64,000 bases of DNA from Perkinsus olseni. Lineage: Eukaryota > Perkinsozoa > Perkinsida > Perkinsidae. Positions within the stretch are counted from its first letter, which is position 1. Each line of letters begins with the position of its first letter. Location: the NCBI GenBank assembly GCA_013115135.1, contig JABANP010000170.1, positions 34,814 to 98,813 on the forward strand, read 5' to 3'. Below, one piece after another: positions 42,256 through 53,233 of the stretch. The notes under the pieces were generated by a model that saw nothing but the letters and a program-made list of their open reading frames with translations, was not told the DNA's origin and ran no database searches. The translations under genes were made by a program, and so were the position numbers.

Positions 42256-42641
42256 TATAAAGCTGGTTGGTCTAAGGCGTTCGATGCCGTCGACAACACC
42301 AGGCAATACCTCGCCTGGCGAGGCTCGCCACGTATTACCCCGACATAACCTTCAAGGTGGATGTCAGGTTAGACCATTCTCTAGACGACAGGCGGGCGGT
42401 CGACGAGGTTATGCGCAAGGCTGATCATGTATCTGTCACCACCTTCGCCAGCCATCGGTTTAACCTCGTTAGTATGTACACCACATTTCGCACAAATACT
42501 TGCCCTTATTGTGGTGATGGCGGCTATAAGGCGAAGATCAGCTTCGTCGCGAAGGGGTACTGTTCTGCTTCTTGTAATACGACCACGTGCGACTATAACT
42601 GTTATAGTATAGCAACATCCAGCGAGCTTGTGAAGAGGTAG
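42256..42641 (+). pseudogene. Secreted protein, family 2, inverted internal fragment
   Basis: The plus strand reads AGWSKAFDAVDNTRQYLA, then after a frame change near 42315-42335 reads YYPDITFKVDVRLDHS, VDEVMRKADHVSVTTFAS and KAKISFVAKGYCSASCNTTTCDYN. This corresponds to about residues 140-270 of the family at 44319-45374, in the opposite orientation. No signal peptide or start is present. It is joined directly to the truncated family 1 copy. Confidence 0.85.
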
Positions 42642-44318
42642 AAGTCTCAATGATTGAGACGAAGAAAAGAAAAAAGTCAAATCTATCTATCCTCGCTATA
42701 TTGCGAGCGATGTCGATTGAGACTCAACTTGTTCTAACCGCCGTTGAAGTTCCGTTATGTGCCGCTACTCTCAACGAGTTAGCGCCATACCTGGGTGACA
42801 GTTTTGTCATGGCCCGTGGCTCATGAGCCTGAGCAAGCCTGGCGGCGTTCCGGACACCGGCAACGGTGCACGGCTAAATGCCAATATCTCAGCTTGCTTG
42901 TTCTTTCTTCTTGATGATCAAAGTTTGACCTTTTGAGGTTCGGCTCAGATGCAGCTCCACATGTGGCAGTTATCCAACGGTAGGATTTCTACCGCTGGAC
43001 TCCACCGTCTTACTTTGGTGTGAAGTGATAGTGGCAGAACTTGGACTCCTTCTCGGTTCATCACCTAGGACTTGCTCGGAACGGTATGATAACTCGGATC
43101 CTGGCCTGCTTTCCTAGCCGTATAAGCCTGTTACTCACAGGCTGTGTCACAGCCGCTGTGAGGTTGTCTGATAACGGACAAGGCCGTTGTCTAACATAAG
43201 GTTGCATGTGAGCCAAATCGATAAGAATCTTTGTAGACCCTTCAGCAATAATTGCCGTCACCGGAAATTTCGCAATCGGAGTTGATGGAATTTCCCATTC
43301 GTTCTTTCACGGATTCTGCAACTTCGCATTAGCGCCCATAAAATAATCTCGACATGAGCCATTATTGTTCAAGAATATCGTACCGCCTGGTCATAGCGAT
43401 ACGTAACCGGTTTCCGAACACGGTCCATCTGATGAACGTTATCGTATGCCACCTTATAAATATGAAATTGCCGATCTCAAATGTCACGATCGTCACGCAA
43501 TGCATCATTTAGTTGGCAGCCACAGGATTAGGAACAAAGAGTAGTACGGGTGTCAAAGTGGCGTCCCTCAGCCCACCTCACGATCATCCTCTCCTACGGC
43601 GTAGAAGACAATGGTCGAGGCCTTCGTTGTAGAACTTACGGGAGAATTCCTACCGTAGAACGGCTGCTTCGAGTAACTCAAGAAAGGATGAGCGGCCCGA
43701 CGACAGCATCAGTGCTCTCCTCTGAAGTTCCGCTGTTTTGACACAACTGCATCCTTCATTTTTCCGCTGGTGGCAGCGCTACCATGGCAATGCTATGGTA
43801 GCGCTGCCACCATGATGGCATCCCCAGGATGAACCAGAACGGTGTTTAGTGATTTAAAATCACAGATTTTTACTGATGCTGGAACTACGGATCATTCACT
43901 TTGACAGATACAACCCTCCCTACCAGGACGGGCAAGCAAACGTGAAATCCGCGGTAAAAGTTCTTTCGCACTGGCTTCACCCGCCTTCAATGTGCATCTC
44001 AAAGGTCTCCTCACGATGGACACACTTGCCGGACCGGGCCGGTCCGACCGGCAATGCCGGTAACCCAAAAAAGAAATAAATTGAAACCTTTAGCTTGTCA
44101 GTTTTCTGAGATTATGGGTTCGACGAAGCCGTCAGGTATCACTGGTCTCCGAAATTGCTGAGTCACTGAGTCCGTCGTCGAGGAATGATAACTGATATCC
44201 CTGCGAAGCCTAAGACTTCAAGTCCAGGACAGAACCGATGCCCGGTAACCGAGTTATACGAAACCATCCATATGATTTGCAACATATCATGATGATTCGA
44301 CAATTGAATGCTTGATAA
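42642..44318. other. Region with no assignable gene; flank of family 2 gene
   Basis: No coding match was recognised. Bases 44060-44220 include the 3' flank words shared with the other family 2 units (GAAACC...AGCTTGTCAGT...TGAGGAT-like). It contains the perfect inverted repeat at 43769-43811. Confidence 0.4.
43769..43811. repeat. Perfect 17-bp inverted repeat with 9-base loop
   Basis: The arms at 43769-43785 and 43795-43811 (GGTGGCAGCGCTACCAT and its exact complement) would form a stable hairpin. A related shorter palindrome (CATGGTAACGC around one T) lies at 47754-47776. Confidence 0.85.
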
Positions 44319-45374
44319 CTATCGTCCACCTACAAAATCGCTCTCTTCATGCTCAATGCATTGTATTTCAGCGCAGCCATCGGAGTGTTCGGTGGCAAAA
44401 GCGCCACATAAGGGAGCTCCAATGGCGCGTAGAACTCCATCACCGTAGATACATCTCGACTCTTCGAAGTGGTCGAGCCCGATAAGAGTTCCATTAGCTT
44501 TCAAGAAATAGTCGAATCTATCTCTGGCCAAAACAGTACCGCGGGCGTCATTGATAGAATAATATAGCTCATCATAAGCTCTCTGGACGTTGTTAGGATT
44601 CAAAGCATAATAGTCGCACATGGTCGTACCACAAGGAGCAGAACAGTCACCGGTTCCTACGAAGGTGACTTTCGCCTTATAGTCCTCGTAAGTGTCGTCA
44701 TTACAATGAGGACAAGTACTTGTGAAAAATGTGCTGTACATATCAACAAGCTCCGGCTGACGGCTGGCAAAAGTGGTGACAGATACATGATTAGATCTGC
44801 GCATAACCTCGTCGACCGCCTCCTTGCCGTGTGAAGAATGGTCCAACCTGACATCCACCTCGAAGGTTATGTCGGGGTAATATCTGGCGAGGTATCGTCT
44901 GGTGTCGTCGACGGCATCGAATACCTTAGACCAACCAGCCTCATCCAACACAGCACTAAAGCTGATGCCGACGGGTCCATACTCGGAGGCGAGTTCGTAG
45001 AGAAGAAACAGCTCAACCAGAGATACAAAATCAGCCGCCCAATCGGCGTCGGTGCCTCTCGATGGCGATTCTCCACCCACATACGTGAAGTAAACCGTCC
45101 CATTATTCTCAGTCTGCTCACGAAAGTCCTTGACGAACTGAATGAGTTCGTCTCGGTCGGGGAGCTGGCCTTCTTGGGAAGCATCAGCAACGGCCAGGTA
45201 AACATCGCCGCAGTTGAACGTTTTGCCTTCGTCCGTCTTAAAGAATTCTATGAAGGACGGGTCGCCGTCTCGCCAATACTTCTCCCGTGCGTAAGTAGCC
45301 AAACACCCGTTGCCGTGAGCATCAGCAGAGAATGAGAACACGGAGGCAGCGATGATGACCAAGGTGTGAATCAT
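44319..45374 (-). CDS. Secreted protein, family 2 (possible TIM-barrel fold), intact copy of 351 residues
   Basis: The ATG at 45374 starts a signal peptide (MIHTLVIIAASVFSFSADAHG). The mature protein alternates strand- and helix-like segments (VYLAVADAS, ELIQFVKDFREQ, VYFTYVGGESP, SLVELFLLYELASEYGPVGISF, KVFDAVDDTRRYLA, FEVDVRL, HVSVTTFAS, KVTFVGTGDC). This resembles a glycosidase-like or chitinase-like TIM barrel, but no catalytic DxxDxDxE or similar motif is visible, so the fold is a guess. Cysteine pairs (CPHCND, CSAPCGTTMC) lie in the second half. It is intronless. The 30 bases upstream of the ATG (GCAGTTTAATAAGCTGAATA) are conserved in all copies, so the promoter was duplicated too. Confidence 0.8.
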   Translation of the reverse strand: MIHTLVIIAASVFSFSADAHGNGCLATYAREKYWRDGDPSFIEFFKTDEGKTFNCGDVYLAVADASQEGQLPDRDELIQFVKDFREQTENNGTVYFTYVGGESPSRGTDADWAADFVSLVELFLLYELASEYGPVGISFSAVLDEAGWSKVFDAVDDTRRYLARYYPDITFEVDVRLDHSSHGKEAVDEVMRRSNHVSVTTFASRQPELVDMYSTFFTSTCPHCNDDTYEDYKAKVTFVGTGDCSAPCGTTMCDYYALNPNNVQRAYDELYYSINDARGTVLARDRFDYFLKANGTLIGLDHFEESRCIYGDGVLRAIGAPLCGAFATEHSDGCAEIQCIEHEESDFVGGR

Positions 45375-47180
45375 CAGAGCAGTTTAATAAGCTGAATATA
45401 CAAGGTACATATTTCAGAGCCCCTGGCCCAGGAAATTCCCTACCCTTGGAGCTTCTCAGAACTACCGGTTTCTACAATGGGAGCAATCAATGAGGACGGA
45501 TTCTTTACATTCGAGCTTTTAGCTTCGTGCGGCCTGTAGGAACGTCCTTCCAGGATTTGGGGACATTGTCTCCGGGACACCGAATGTCCTCATTTTGTGA
45601 GGTAGTGAAGCTTCTAGCTTCGCTTGTTGTCAACAAGTTGTTGAATCTTTGGCATCGCCGGGGCTGCATCGGTAATCCATGGTCTTGTGTTCAGTGCAAT
45701 CGATGTGTACAAACCCGGCAAGAGAAGGCGAACAAGGCGCAAGGGATGCGTAATATGCACTACGTATCAGCTCTACTTCACTCATACTTGCCGTGTGGCA
45801 CGTCACTGATGGGCACATCAGCGCGTGACGCAAATAGCAAGCCGTCCGGTGAGACGTTGCACTACAACATGATGCCACACCATTCCCGAGTACAATCCAC
45901 CTATGATGATATAAGACCTACCCGACCCGGAACTAACGCGGATAATACTGACGTCTCTCTGATAGAGAATTACAGTAACTCTGTTACTCCCGACCCAGGA
46001 GTGACCCCGCATCAGAATGCTCAGCTTAGCTAAGCCTAGGGCAGCCCTAGGGGGCTCACTAAGCTCTCGCGCTAGTATGCAAAGTGCGCCGACGCACCCA
46101 CGAGATAATTTCCGGAAAATGTAACACGGTCCGAGAAAGAAGACGTCCAGTTTTTCAAGGTAGAGTTTCACCCGTAGAGTTCAAGGAGAGCGGAAATAGT
46201 GTGAAGGGCTGATCGGCACGCGCGCTCAGCGCCGGCTTTGTTCCCGAAGCCACGCTAGAAGCTAGCGGTGACAGGGTTTGTTCTCTCCTCTCAGACTTGG
46301 GAGAACAGCGGGGCGCAGCTTGGTGCGAGTGTGTACCCGGATGATCCGGGTCGCTTCTCCACAGCCGGGCCGGCTGAGCCGACTGAGGTGGCGCGGAGGC
46401 GAGCAAATGTACGAACCTGAGGTTCTGAGGTTCGGAACCTCCGACGGCTGTCACAGCCAAGAGGCTGTACAATAATGCCAGTACCTGTGGACTAGCGTTA
46501 GACCGGCCTAATGTGAGTGATCACTTAGCCTAACGCCGCTACGGTCGCCACTCATCAACTAAGTTGAGTCAACTTGAGAACCTCAAGCCCCCGTACGGTA
46601 CGGGCCGTACCAGAAACTTCGTGAACAACTTCAAGACCTTGTACTTCCTCAACGCCGAGGTTCGACGACTATTTGTCGTCGACTAGTTAGCCAGACATAG
46701 AACCCGCGTCCCACCTCAGGTGGACCACACGTCGGAGGACTGATGTCGAGGATGTGTCCGTCCGACGGACTCCGTCGTTACTTCAGTGCGGTCTTCACTG
46801 AAGACTCTTCAGAGTGGATGGGTTGGCCATCGACGTTGAACAGGCTACCTGTTGCAGGTATGACTGTACGGATTTCGGCGGCCCCTCCGTGGAGACCGCA
46901 CCTGTAGGAGGACATGGCCAGAAGAAGTGAGTTCCCAGGCTTAGGTGCCCCAGTTCCTATCGGACCGTCTACGGCCGCCGTAGTACGGCGTGCTCCCTAT
47001 CACCAAGACGGAACCGGCGACTATGGTGACCCTCGGGTTATTCTCCATGGTCGGCCCGCCATTCGCGGTGGTCTTCGACCTGGTTCTACGTTCAACTCGA
47101 GCGTGTACATCCACTCGCTCGAGGACAACAACATCGCCATAGCCCGCGGTGGGCTATTCGAACGCTTCCAAGGATCCCTG
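45375..47180 (+). repeat. Flank of the family 2 gene, duplicated at 49875-52115
   Basis: Long stretches match 49875-52115 in the same order: CATTCGAGCTTTTAGCTT, GTTGTCAACAAGTTG, GATGATATAAG-CCTACCCGACCCG, CACCCCGCATCAGAATGCTC, CTGTCACAGCCAAGAGG-TGTACAATA, and CTATGGTGACCCTCGGGTTAT at the far end. The first about 200 bases also match 37290-37560. Open frames inside do not stay in register between copies, so most of it is probably non-coding. Confidence 0.75.
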
Positions 47181-47183
47181 TAA
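46914..47183 (+). CDS. Hypothetical 89-residue protein in the duplicated flank
   Basis: An ATG frame reads YHQDGTGDYGDPRVILHGRPAIRGGLRPGSTF and ends HSLEDNNIAIARGGLFERFQGSL. In the second unit (51960-52140) the matching sequence keeps HQDGSGDYGDPRVIL and GGLRPGST but in a shifted frame relative to its ATG, and it then diverges. Conservation of the Gly-Asp-Tyr-Gly block suggests that some of this was coding. It has no signal peptide or known domain. Confidence 0.35.
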   Translation: MARRSEFPGLGAPVPIGPSTAAVVRRAPYHQDGTGDYGDPRVILHGRPAIRGGLRPGSTFNSSVYIHSLEDNNIAIARGGLFERFQGSL

Positions 47184-48878
47184 CAGGACTTTGTTGTCAT
47201 ACAACTTCTATGACAGTCGATCGGGAGGAAAAAGTAACTTTTTAAAAGTTCGTCGTATGCAGGAGATCATCTTCTGGGGATGTCAAGGTGGTTAAGTATG
47301 TAGTGATTTGAAATACGTATCGGAGGAGAGAATCGTCTCTGAGGAGGCTTGCGCTTGCGTCGCTACGACGGCGGCACGTGGAAGTTTGCCGTACAAGATA
47401 TCAGCCGGCAGGGGGTGATGTCACTTTCGCAATTCGGCTTTATGCAACGGTTGGGAAAATGATACACTTTTTGCAACAGTGTTGCGAAACCTGTGACATG
47501 GATTCGTGAGTGCAATACCACAGTGCAAAATGCAACCTTTGGTAAGTTGCTTTCGTGCCAAGCCTTTATGAAACACTTGCGAAAGTGATCTGAATAATGC
47601 AACGGCGGTGTTGCCTTTTTAAAGGCAACAAGCAATAAATTTGTAGTAGCAATAAATTATTGCTATAAGTTTGTACAGGTGTATGACCGCTTTTGCAACA
47701 TACAGCAAGGTAATTGCAACGTACATTGATGTTTCGTTCTGTAGTGCTACCAGCATGGTAACGCTGCGTTACCATGAGACAAGCAATACATCGATCGGAA
47801 CCGCACAGGGAAGTGAACCTCACGCGATACTATACCGACGGTATCATACGGTATGATATTGAGGACGGTATGATGCGGACTCCGCATTGCGGATGAGAGA
47901 GTTTATCCGCATGTGTTAAGCTTTCGATTTCTGACCGTATGGTCGCCGGAAGTATACCTATAACTTCACATGATGTGGAGTTATAAATATACTTCTCGAT
48001 TAAAAGGAGATGTGAATCACATCTAATCTATTGGCAATAGACATTTGGCATGCATCGATGGAAAGAGCGTTTTTCAGAAGGCTATTCCTCCATGTTTCAC
48101 CCCAACATTCGGAGGCACCCAGCCAAAAGTTTTGGTTTTGGCCCAAAACTGACCAGCATAGCAGATAACCACGAAAACGCGCCGAAATGAGGTGTGAAAC
48201 GCGCCATCCAGGGAGTCCTCAGCACTGAAGACCCACTAGCAGGCTTGTGCTTCCGAATGTTGGGATGCATAACACGATGCATAATACGAGGGGATGACAT
48301 TAGATTCACGTGCCTCTGCCAGTAAGAATGCCAGCTTTCGGTAAGAGCCTCTTACCCTCTTACTAAGAGGGAGTCTAAGCCAGGGTATGGACTTTTCGAG
48401 ACTCGGAGATGACGCTTGTGGTCGACACACTGCGGGATACGCTAGTGTTTCTTGGTCGTGCGCAGCCCCCGCAGCTGTGGAAGCGGACTCTGTCGGGAGG
48501 AAAGGACACGATGACGATGACGATGTTGTTGACGATTACCCCGCCCTGCGAGCAACGTTCTTTAGCTTGACGAGCAGAGCCTATTTAACAGGCTGAATCA
48601 GCCTGGCTGAGCTATTCCCCCTCAGAAAGGTACGTCGGTGCTAGTCTAACTAAGCCGTACTGTCGGCGTTGGACTTTAAACTCACACACACAACGGAGAA
48701 GTTGATAGAAGCCTGAAGCTTGTCAGTATACTGAGGATACCGGTTCAATGAAGCAGTCAGAGACTAATGGTTTTAGCCAGTAAAATGGATTCCGGGAATT
48801 GATATCGACGAGTGGATACTTGTTACCGATCGTCTATCTACAGAATCTCCCTCTGAACCTCATGGAGGAGCATAAACT
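47184..48878. other. Region with no assignable gene; AT-rich, with small palindromes
   Basis: Bases 47400-47720 repeat the word TTGCAAC or GCAAC many times. 47754-47776 is a perfect palindrome. 47825-47875 repeats CGGTATGAT/CGGTATCAT. A polar stretch with GATGACGATGACGATG lies at 48511-48526. Bases 48690-48800 match 36580-36680. No gene is supported. Confidence 0.4.
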
Positions 48879-49874
48879 CTAACGACAGGTCTCGGAGTGT
48901 TCTTTGGCAAAAGCGCCACATAAAGGAGCCCCAATGGCGGCTAGAACTTCATCACCGTAGATACATCTCGACTCTTCGAAGTAGTCAAGGCCGATAAGGG
49001 TTCCGTCAGCTTCCAATAAATGATCGAAACAACCTTGAGATAACGAGATAGTGCGTGAGATATTGACAGCAACTTGTAGCAGATCATGAGCTCTCGTGAT
49101 GTTAGGTGGATAATAGTCGCACATGGTCGTACCACAAGGAGCAGAACAGTCCCCGGTTCCTACGAAGGTGATCTTGGCATTATATCCCCTGAAAGTGTCG
49201 TCTTCATAGTGAGGGCAAGTTTTCTCGAGGAATCTGTTGTACAAACTAACTAGGTACGGTTGATCGCTGGCGAAAGTGGGGACAGATACATGATCAGCTT
49301 CGCGCATAATCTCGTCAAACGCCTCCTTGCCGACAGAATGGTCCAACCTGACATCCACCTTGAAGGTTATATCAGGGTAGTTTCCCGCGAAATATCGTCT
49401 GGCGTCCTCGACCGCATCGAATACCTTAGACCAACCAGCCTTATCCAACGCAGCATCGAAGCTCATGCCGACGGGTCCATACTCGGAGGCAAGATCGTAA
49501 AGGAGAAAAAGTTCAACCAAAGATACAAAATCAGCCGCCCAATACGCATCAGTGCTTCTCGATGGCGAACCTCCGCCCACATACGTGAAGTAAATCGTCC
49601 CATCGTTCCCAGTCTGCTCACGAAAGTCCTTGACGAACTGAATGAGCTCGAATCGATCGGGGAGTTGGCCTTCTTGGGAAGCATCAGCAACGGCCAGGTA
49701 AACATCGCCGCAGTTGTACTTCTTGCCTGCGTCCGTCTTGAAGAATTCTATGAAGGACGGGTCGCCGTCTCGCCAATACTTCTTCCGCGAGTAAGTAGCC
49801 AAACACCCGTTGCCGTAAGCATCAACAAAGAATGAAAACAAGAGGGCAGCGATGATGACCAAGGTGTGAATCAT
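48879..49874 (-). CDS. Secreted protein, family 2, intact copy of 331 residues
   Basis: The ATG at 49874 starts MIHTLVIIAALLFSFFVDAYG. The rest is about 85% identical by eye to the 44319 copy, with the same blocks and the same cysteine pattern (CSAPCGTTMCDYY; ESRCIYGDEV; GAPLCGAFAKEHS). It ends 20 residues earlier, losing the Cys-containing C-terminal tail of the longer copy. It lies in a tandem unit 4.5 kb from the other intact copy and has the same upstream block. The first 180 residues are closer to the truncated 36738 copy (YSRKKYWRDGD, YVGGGSP) than to the 44319 copy. Confidence 0.8.
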   Translation of the reverse strand: MIHTLVIIAALLFSFFVDAYGNGCLATYSRKKYWRDGDPSFIEFFKTDAGKKYNCGDVYLAVADASQEGQLPDRFELIQFVKDFREQTGNDGTIYFTYVGGGSPSRSTDAYWAADFVSLVELFLLYDLASEYGPVGMSFDAALDKAGWSKVFDAVEDARRYFAGNYPDITFKVDVRLDHSVGKEAFDEIMREADHVSVPTFASDQPYLVSLYNRFLEKTCPHYEDDTFRGYNAKITFVGTGDCSAPCGTTMCDYYPPNITRAHDLLQVAVNISRTISLSQGCFDHLLEADGTLIGLDYFEESRCIYGDEVLAAIGAPLCGAFAKEHSETCR

Positions 49875-52115
49875 CAGAGCAGTTTAATAAGCTGAATATA
49901 CACGATGCACATTTCAGAGTCCTGAACCAGCGAAATCTCTTCCCTTGGAGCTTCTCGAAGATCCCGGTTTCTACAAGGGGAGCAGTCAATGAGGACGGAT
50001 TCTTTACATTCGAGCTTTTAGCTTTGTGCGGCCTGTAGGAACGTCCTTCCAGGATTTGGGGACATTGTGTCCGAACCACCGAATGTCCTCATCTCTTCTA
50101 GTGAGGTAGTGAGGCTTTTACCTGCGCTTGTTGTCAACAAGTTGCTGCGTCAGTAATCACTCGGTCTTGTGTGCAATGCAATCGTTCAAAACGAACCCGG
50201 CAAGTGAAGGCGGAGTGCCACCAGAGATGCGTAATACGCACTACGTATGAGCTCTACTTTACTGGCACGTCACTAATGGGGACATCAGCGCGTGACGAAT
50301 ATAGCATTCGGAGCTGTTCGATAAGGTGTTCCGCTACAACACTCTTGCCGCCTCAGCATTCCCGAGTACAATCCAGCCATGATGATATAAGGCCTACCCG
50401 ACCCGCAACCAAGGCGAATAAAGCTGAAATCCCTCTGATAGAGAGTTACGGTATCTCAGTTACTCCCGACCCAGGAGTCACCCCGCATCAGAATGCTCAG
50501 CTTAGCTAAGCCTTGGGAAGCCCTGTGGGCGTACTGATCTCTCACGCTAGTATGCAAAGTGCGCTGACATGCCGACGAGATACTTTCCAGGAAAAGGTCT
50601 CACGGTCCGACGAAAAAGCTGTTCCTTCCTGTTTGATGTAGAGTTCGATCCGTAGAGTTCATCGAAAGTGGAAATAGTGTGAACTTCACACTGTGAAGGG
50701 CTGATCGGCACGCGCGCGAAGTAGGCATAGCGTAGGCACAGTCGCGGGCCTTGTTCCCAAAGTCACGGTAGAAGCTAGTGGTGACAGGGCTCCTTCTCTT
50801 CTCTCGGACATCCCTCGGAGCGCGGGTTAGTGTGAGGGGTGAACCCGAATGTCCACCGCCAGTTAAGGTGGCACAGATGCGAACGGATGTACGAACCTCC
50901 GACGGCTGTCACGGCCAAGAGGTTGTACAATACTGCCAGTACCTGTGCACTAGCGTTAGACCGACCTAATGCCAGTGACCGCGTTAGCCAAACGCCGTTA
51001 GGCTCGCTTCTTCTCAACTTGAGAATCTCAAGCCCCCAGGCTACAAACTTCGAGAACAACTTTGGCCTTGTATTCCTCGACGTCGAAGTTCGACGACCAG
51101 TTAGGCAGATTCGCTGTCTACATAACACAATGGAGATGCACCCGTGTTGTGTGAAACGCGGGTGTTTCACGCGTTACGAGAAACACAACGCGTTATGAGC
51201 ATCAAGTCAGAGTATAACGCGTAAAACGCGAAATGGGCTCATAACGCGATATGTATACCGCGTGATGATAACGCCAAGCGTAATGTTGAGCACTGAACGT
51301 GGAACACAACCGGAAGGTATCGACGTACGAGAAACTATCAAGTCACGCGAGTGCGCTGAGCTGTGTTTAAGTTAATGTCGGGCTCGGCAGTAGAAGAATA
51401 GGTGCGAACCGCGGCAACGCGTTGTGTTATACGCGTTTTTCTACCGCGATAACGCGTAGTACGCGTTATACCGCGTTATGGCGTTGCCGTTTAACGCGTT
51501 ATGGCGTTAAACGCGCGCGTTATACCGCGAAGTGGTATCACTACACAACACATCGCGTTTCACGCGTGGAATACTTCGCGTAAAACTGTTTTACGCGTTT
51601 TACGGGTGCATCTCCAATGAACCTGTGCTCATACTAGCTTCGCATTATCACTCCATTCTCTCAACTATTCCGCTCTCCTTTCTGCTGAGCAGAATCTGCT
51701 CTATTCCGTTCACTATGGGTCCAATCTACTTGAGTTGTGTTCCACAACTACACCTACTGCAGCGGGGTAGTGCACAGATATAGAACTCGCGCCCCACCTG
51801 TCGAAGGACTAAACGTCGAGGATGTGCCCGTCCTTACTTCGGTGTTGTGCGACGAAGTGATTTGGTCTTCGGCGTTGAACATGCTACCTGTTACAGGTAT
51901 GGCTGTATGGATTTCGCCAGCGGCCGGCCCCCTCGAGGAGACAGCATCCGCAGAAGAACATGGCCAGAAGGAGTGAGTTCTCAGCCTTATGCGCACCAGC
52001 TCCCTTCAGACCATCTACGACGCACCCTATCACCAAGACGGAAGCGGTGACTATGGTGACCCTCGGGTTATCCTCCTTGGTCGACCCGCCATTCCCGGTG
52101 GTCTTCGACCTGGTT
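49875..52115 (+). repeat. Flank of the family 2 gene, second copy of 45375-47180
   Basis: See the 45375-47180 entry for shared words. This copy contains the extra AACGCG-rich stretch at about 51150-51610, which is absent from the other copy. Confidence 0.75.
51150..51610. repeat. AACGCG/CGCGTT motif cluster
   Basis: More than twenty CGCG-centred words in AT-rich surroundings (AACGCGTT, TTACGCGT, TATACCGCG) occur on both strands in about 460 bases. There is no ORF and no fixed period. Smaller groups of the same words occur at 5645-5720. It could be a decayed satellite or a cluster of binding sites. Confidence 0.6.
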
Positions 52116-52603
52116 CTACGTATTGCTGGGTAAACACATAATATCTCGTTAGCAGGCCATTCCTATGGTGTGGAGTAAACACCAACACTGTGAAGTCAGC
52201 ATTGGTAGGAGGTAAGACGCACCTCCCCTACTCTCCTCTTCTACGAGGATGCTCCATACAGTTGCAGTTGCGACGTCTGTTTGCGATAGTGTTCAAGCCT
52301 CGGTAGCATTCACGGCGTGAATTTAACGCGTACAGTAAGTGACGCACTGCTCAATAACAGTGCAATGCGGCCATGTCTCAAGCTTCTGTAGCATGTTCAA
52401 CTACGGAGCGGCTCTATCAGCATTGCTCTTATAGGCTGAGCCTATTAGGCTCCGCACTCCGACTCTCCACTATAGAGTGAACCCCCTTGAGGCAGATGTA
52501 ACACTTAAACAAAACGAGCCGATTGGCAAAAAGTAATAGCATTTACTCAAAATAGGGCAAGGGCAATGGGAACAGTGATCAACTCAACCACAGATCATCA
52601 CAT

Positions 52604-52705
52604 GGGGCCTATAACTTAGGGAGTTCAAGTGCATTTCCTTAAGGAAGTCCTTAAGGGAATTGGGTAAAACCTTAAGGGGTTGGCTTAGTGAGTATCATAG
52701 GGCTA
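52604..52705 (+). repeat. Dispersed 102-bp repeat, copy 2
   Basis: Matches 9418-9519. Here it is followed up to about 52860 by further CTTAAGG/CCTTAAGG palindromic words, suggesting a longer repeat of which the first copy holds only part. Confidence 0.75.
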
Positions 52706-52932
52706 GGACCTAAACCTTGAAGCGTAAGGATCTAAGCTTAGGACCTACGACTTAAGACCTTAAGGTTTTACTCAAGGTCCTTAAGGTGTAGGAGAGTCGG
52801 TATCACAACGCTTAGGTACTTGAAAAATCCTTAAGGTTTTCGGCTCCTTAAGGAGCACCATTCAAGGTTGGTCCGGAGCAGCCTTTACGGACCTCCAGAC
52901 CACTCCTAACCTGCTGGGCGCGCGATTATTGA

Positions 52933-53233
52933 AACTAGGCCTTCGTAACGAAAAAAGCGGAGCTCGGCACGAAGTCTCGGGTTCGAACCCCAGCCAGGGC
53001 GTTTTTCTGTATTTTTTCGGGTTCATCTACAACGGTCCACGCTGGTTTTGGTTGGTAGGACGGGGATGGGAGCGACTTCGTATTTTTTATAGAATATATG
53101 AACCGAGACCTTTCGATTGGTATGCGTCCCATGAGTTCATTCAGCATAGTCGCGGAGAAATAATTTGAACGAACGAACGGACGAACGCACAAAAAAAGCG
53201 CAGAAGTGACAGTATATGCTACGCTCGCTCCGC
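52933..53233 (+). mobile_element. tRNA-like SINE unit, tandem copy 1
   Basis: This 301-base unit contains a perfect RNA polymerase III B-box (GGTTCGAACCC at 52980-52990) in a tRNA T-arm-like setting. An AT-rich body (TTTTTTATAGAATATATGAA) and a tail with GAACGAACGAACGGACGAACG and GCTCGCTCCGC follow. The next unit repeats it with a 301-base period. An A-box is not obvious. Frames on either strand are not genes. Confidence 0.8.

Noticed and set aside
52975..52995. tRNA gene at the GGTTCGAACCC box
   Set aside because: Only the T-arm/B-box part fits. No acceptor stem, anticodon arm or A-box could be matched, and the unit is repeated with a SINE-like tail.
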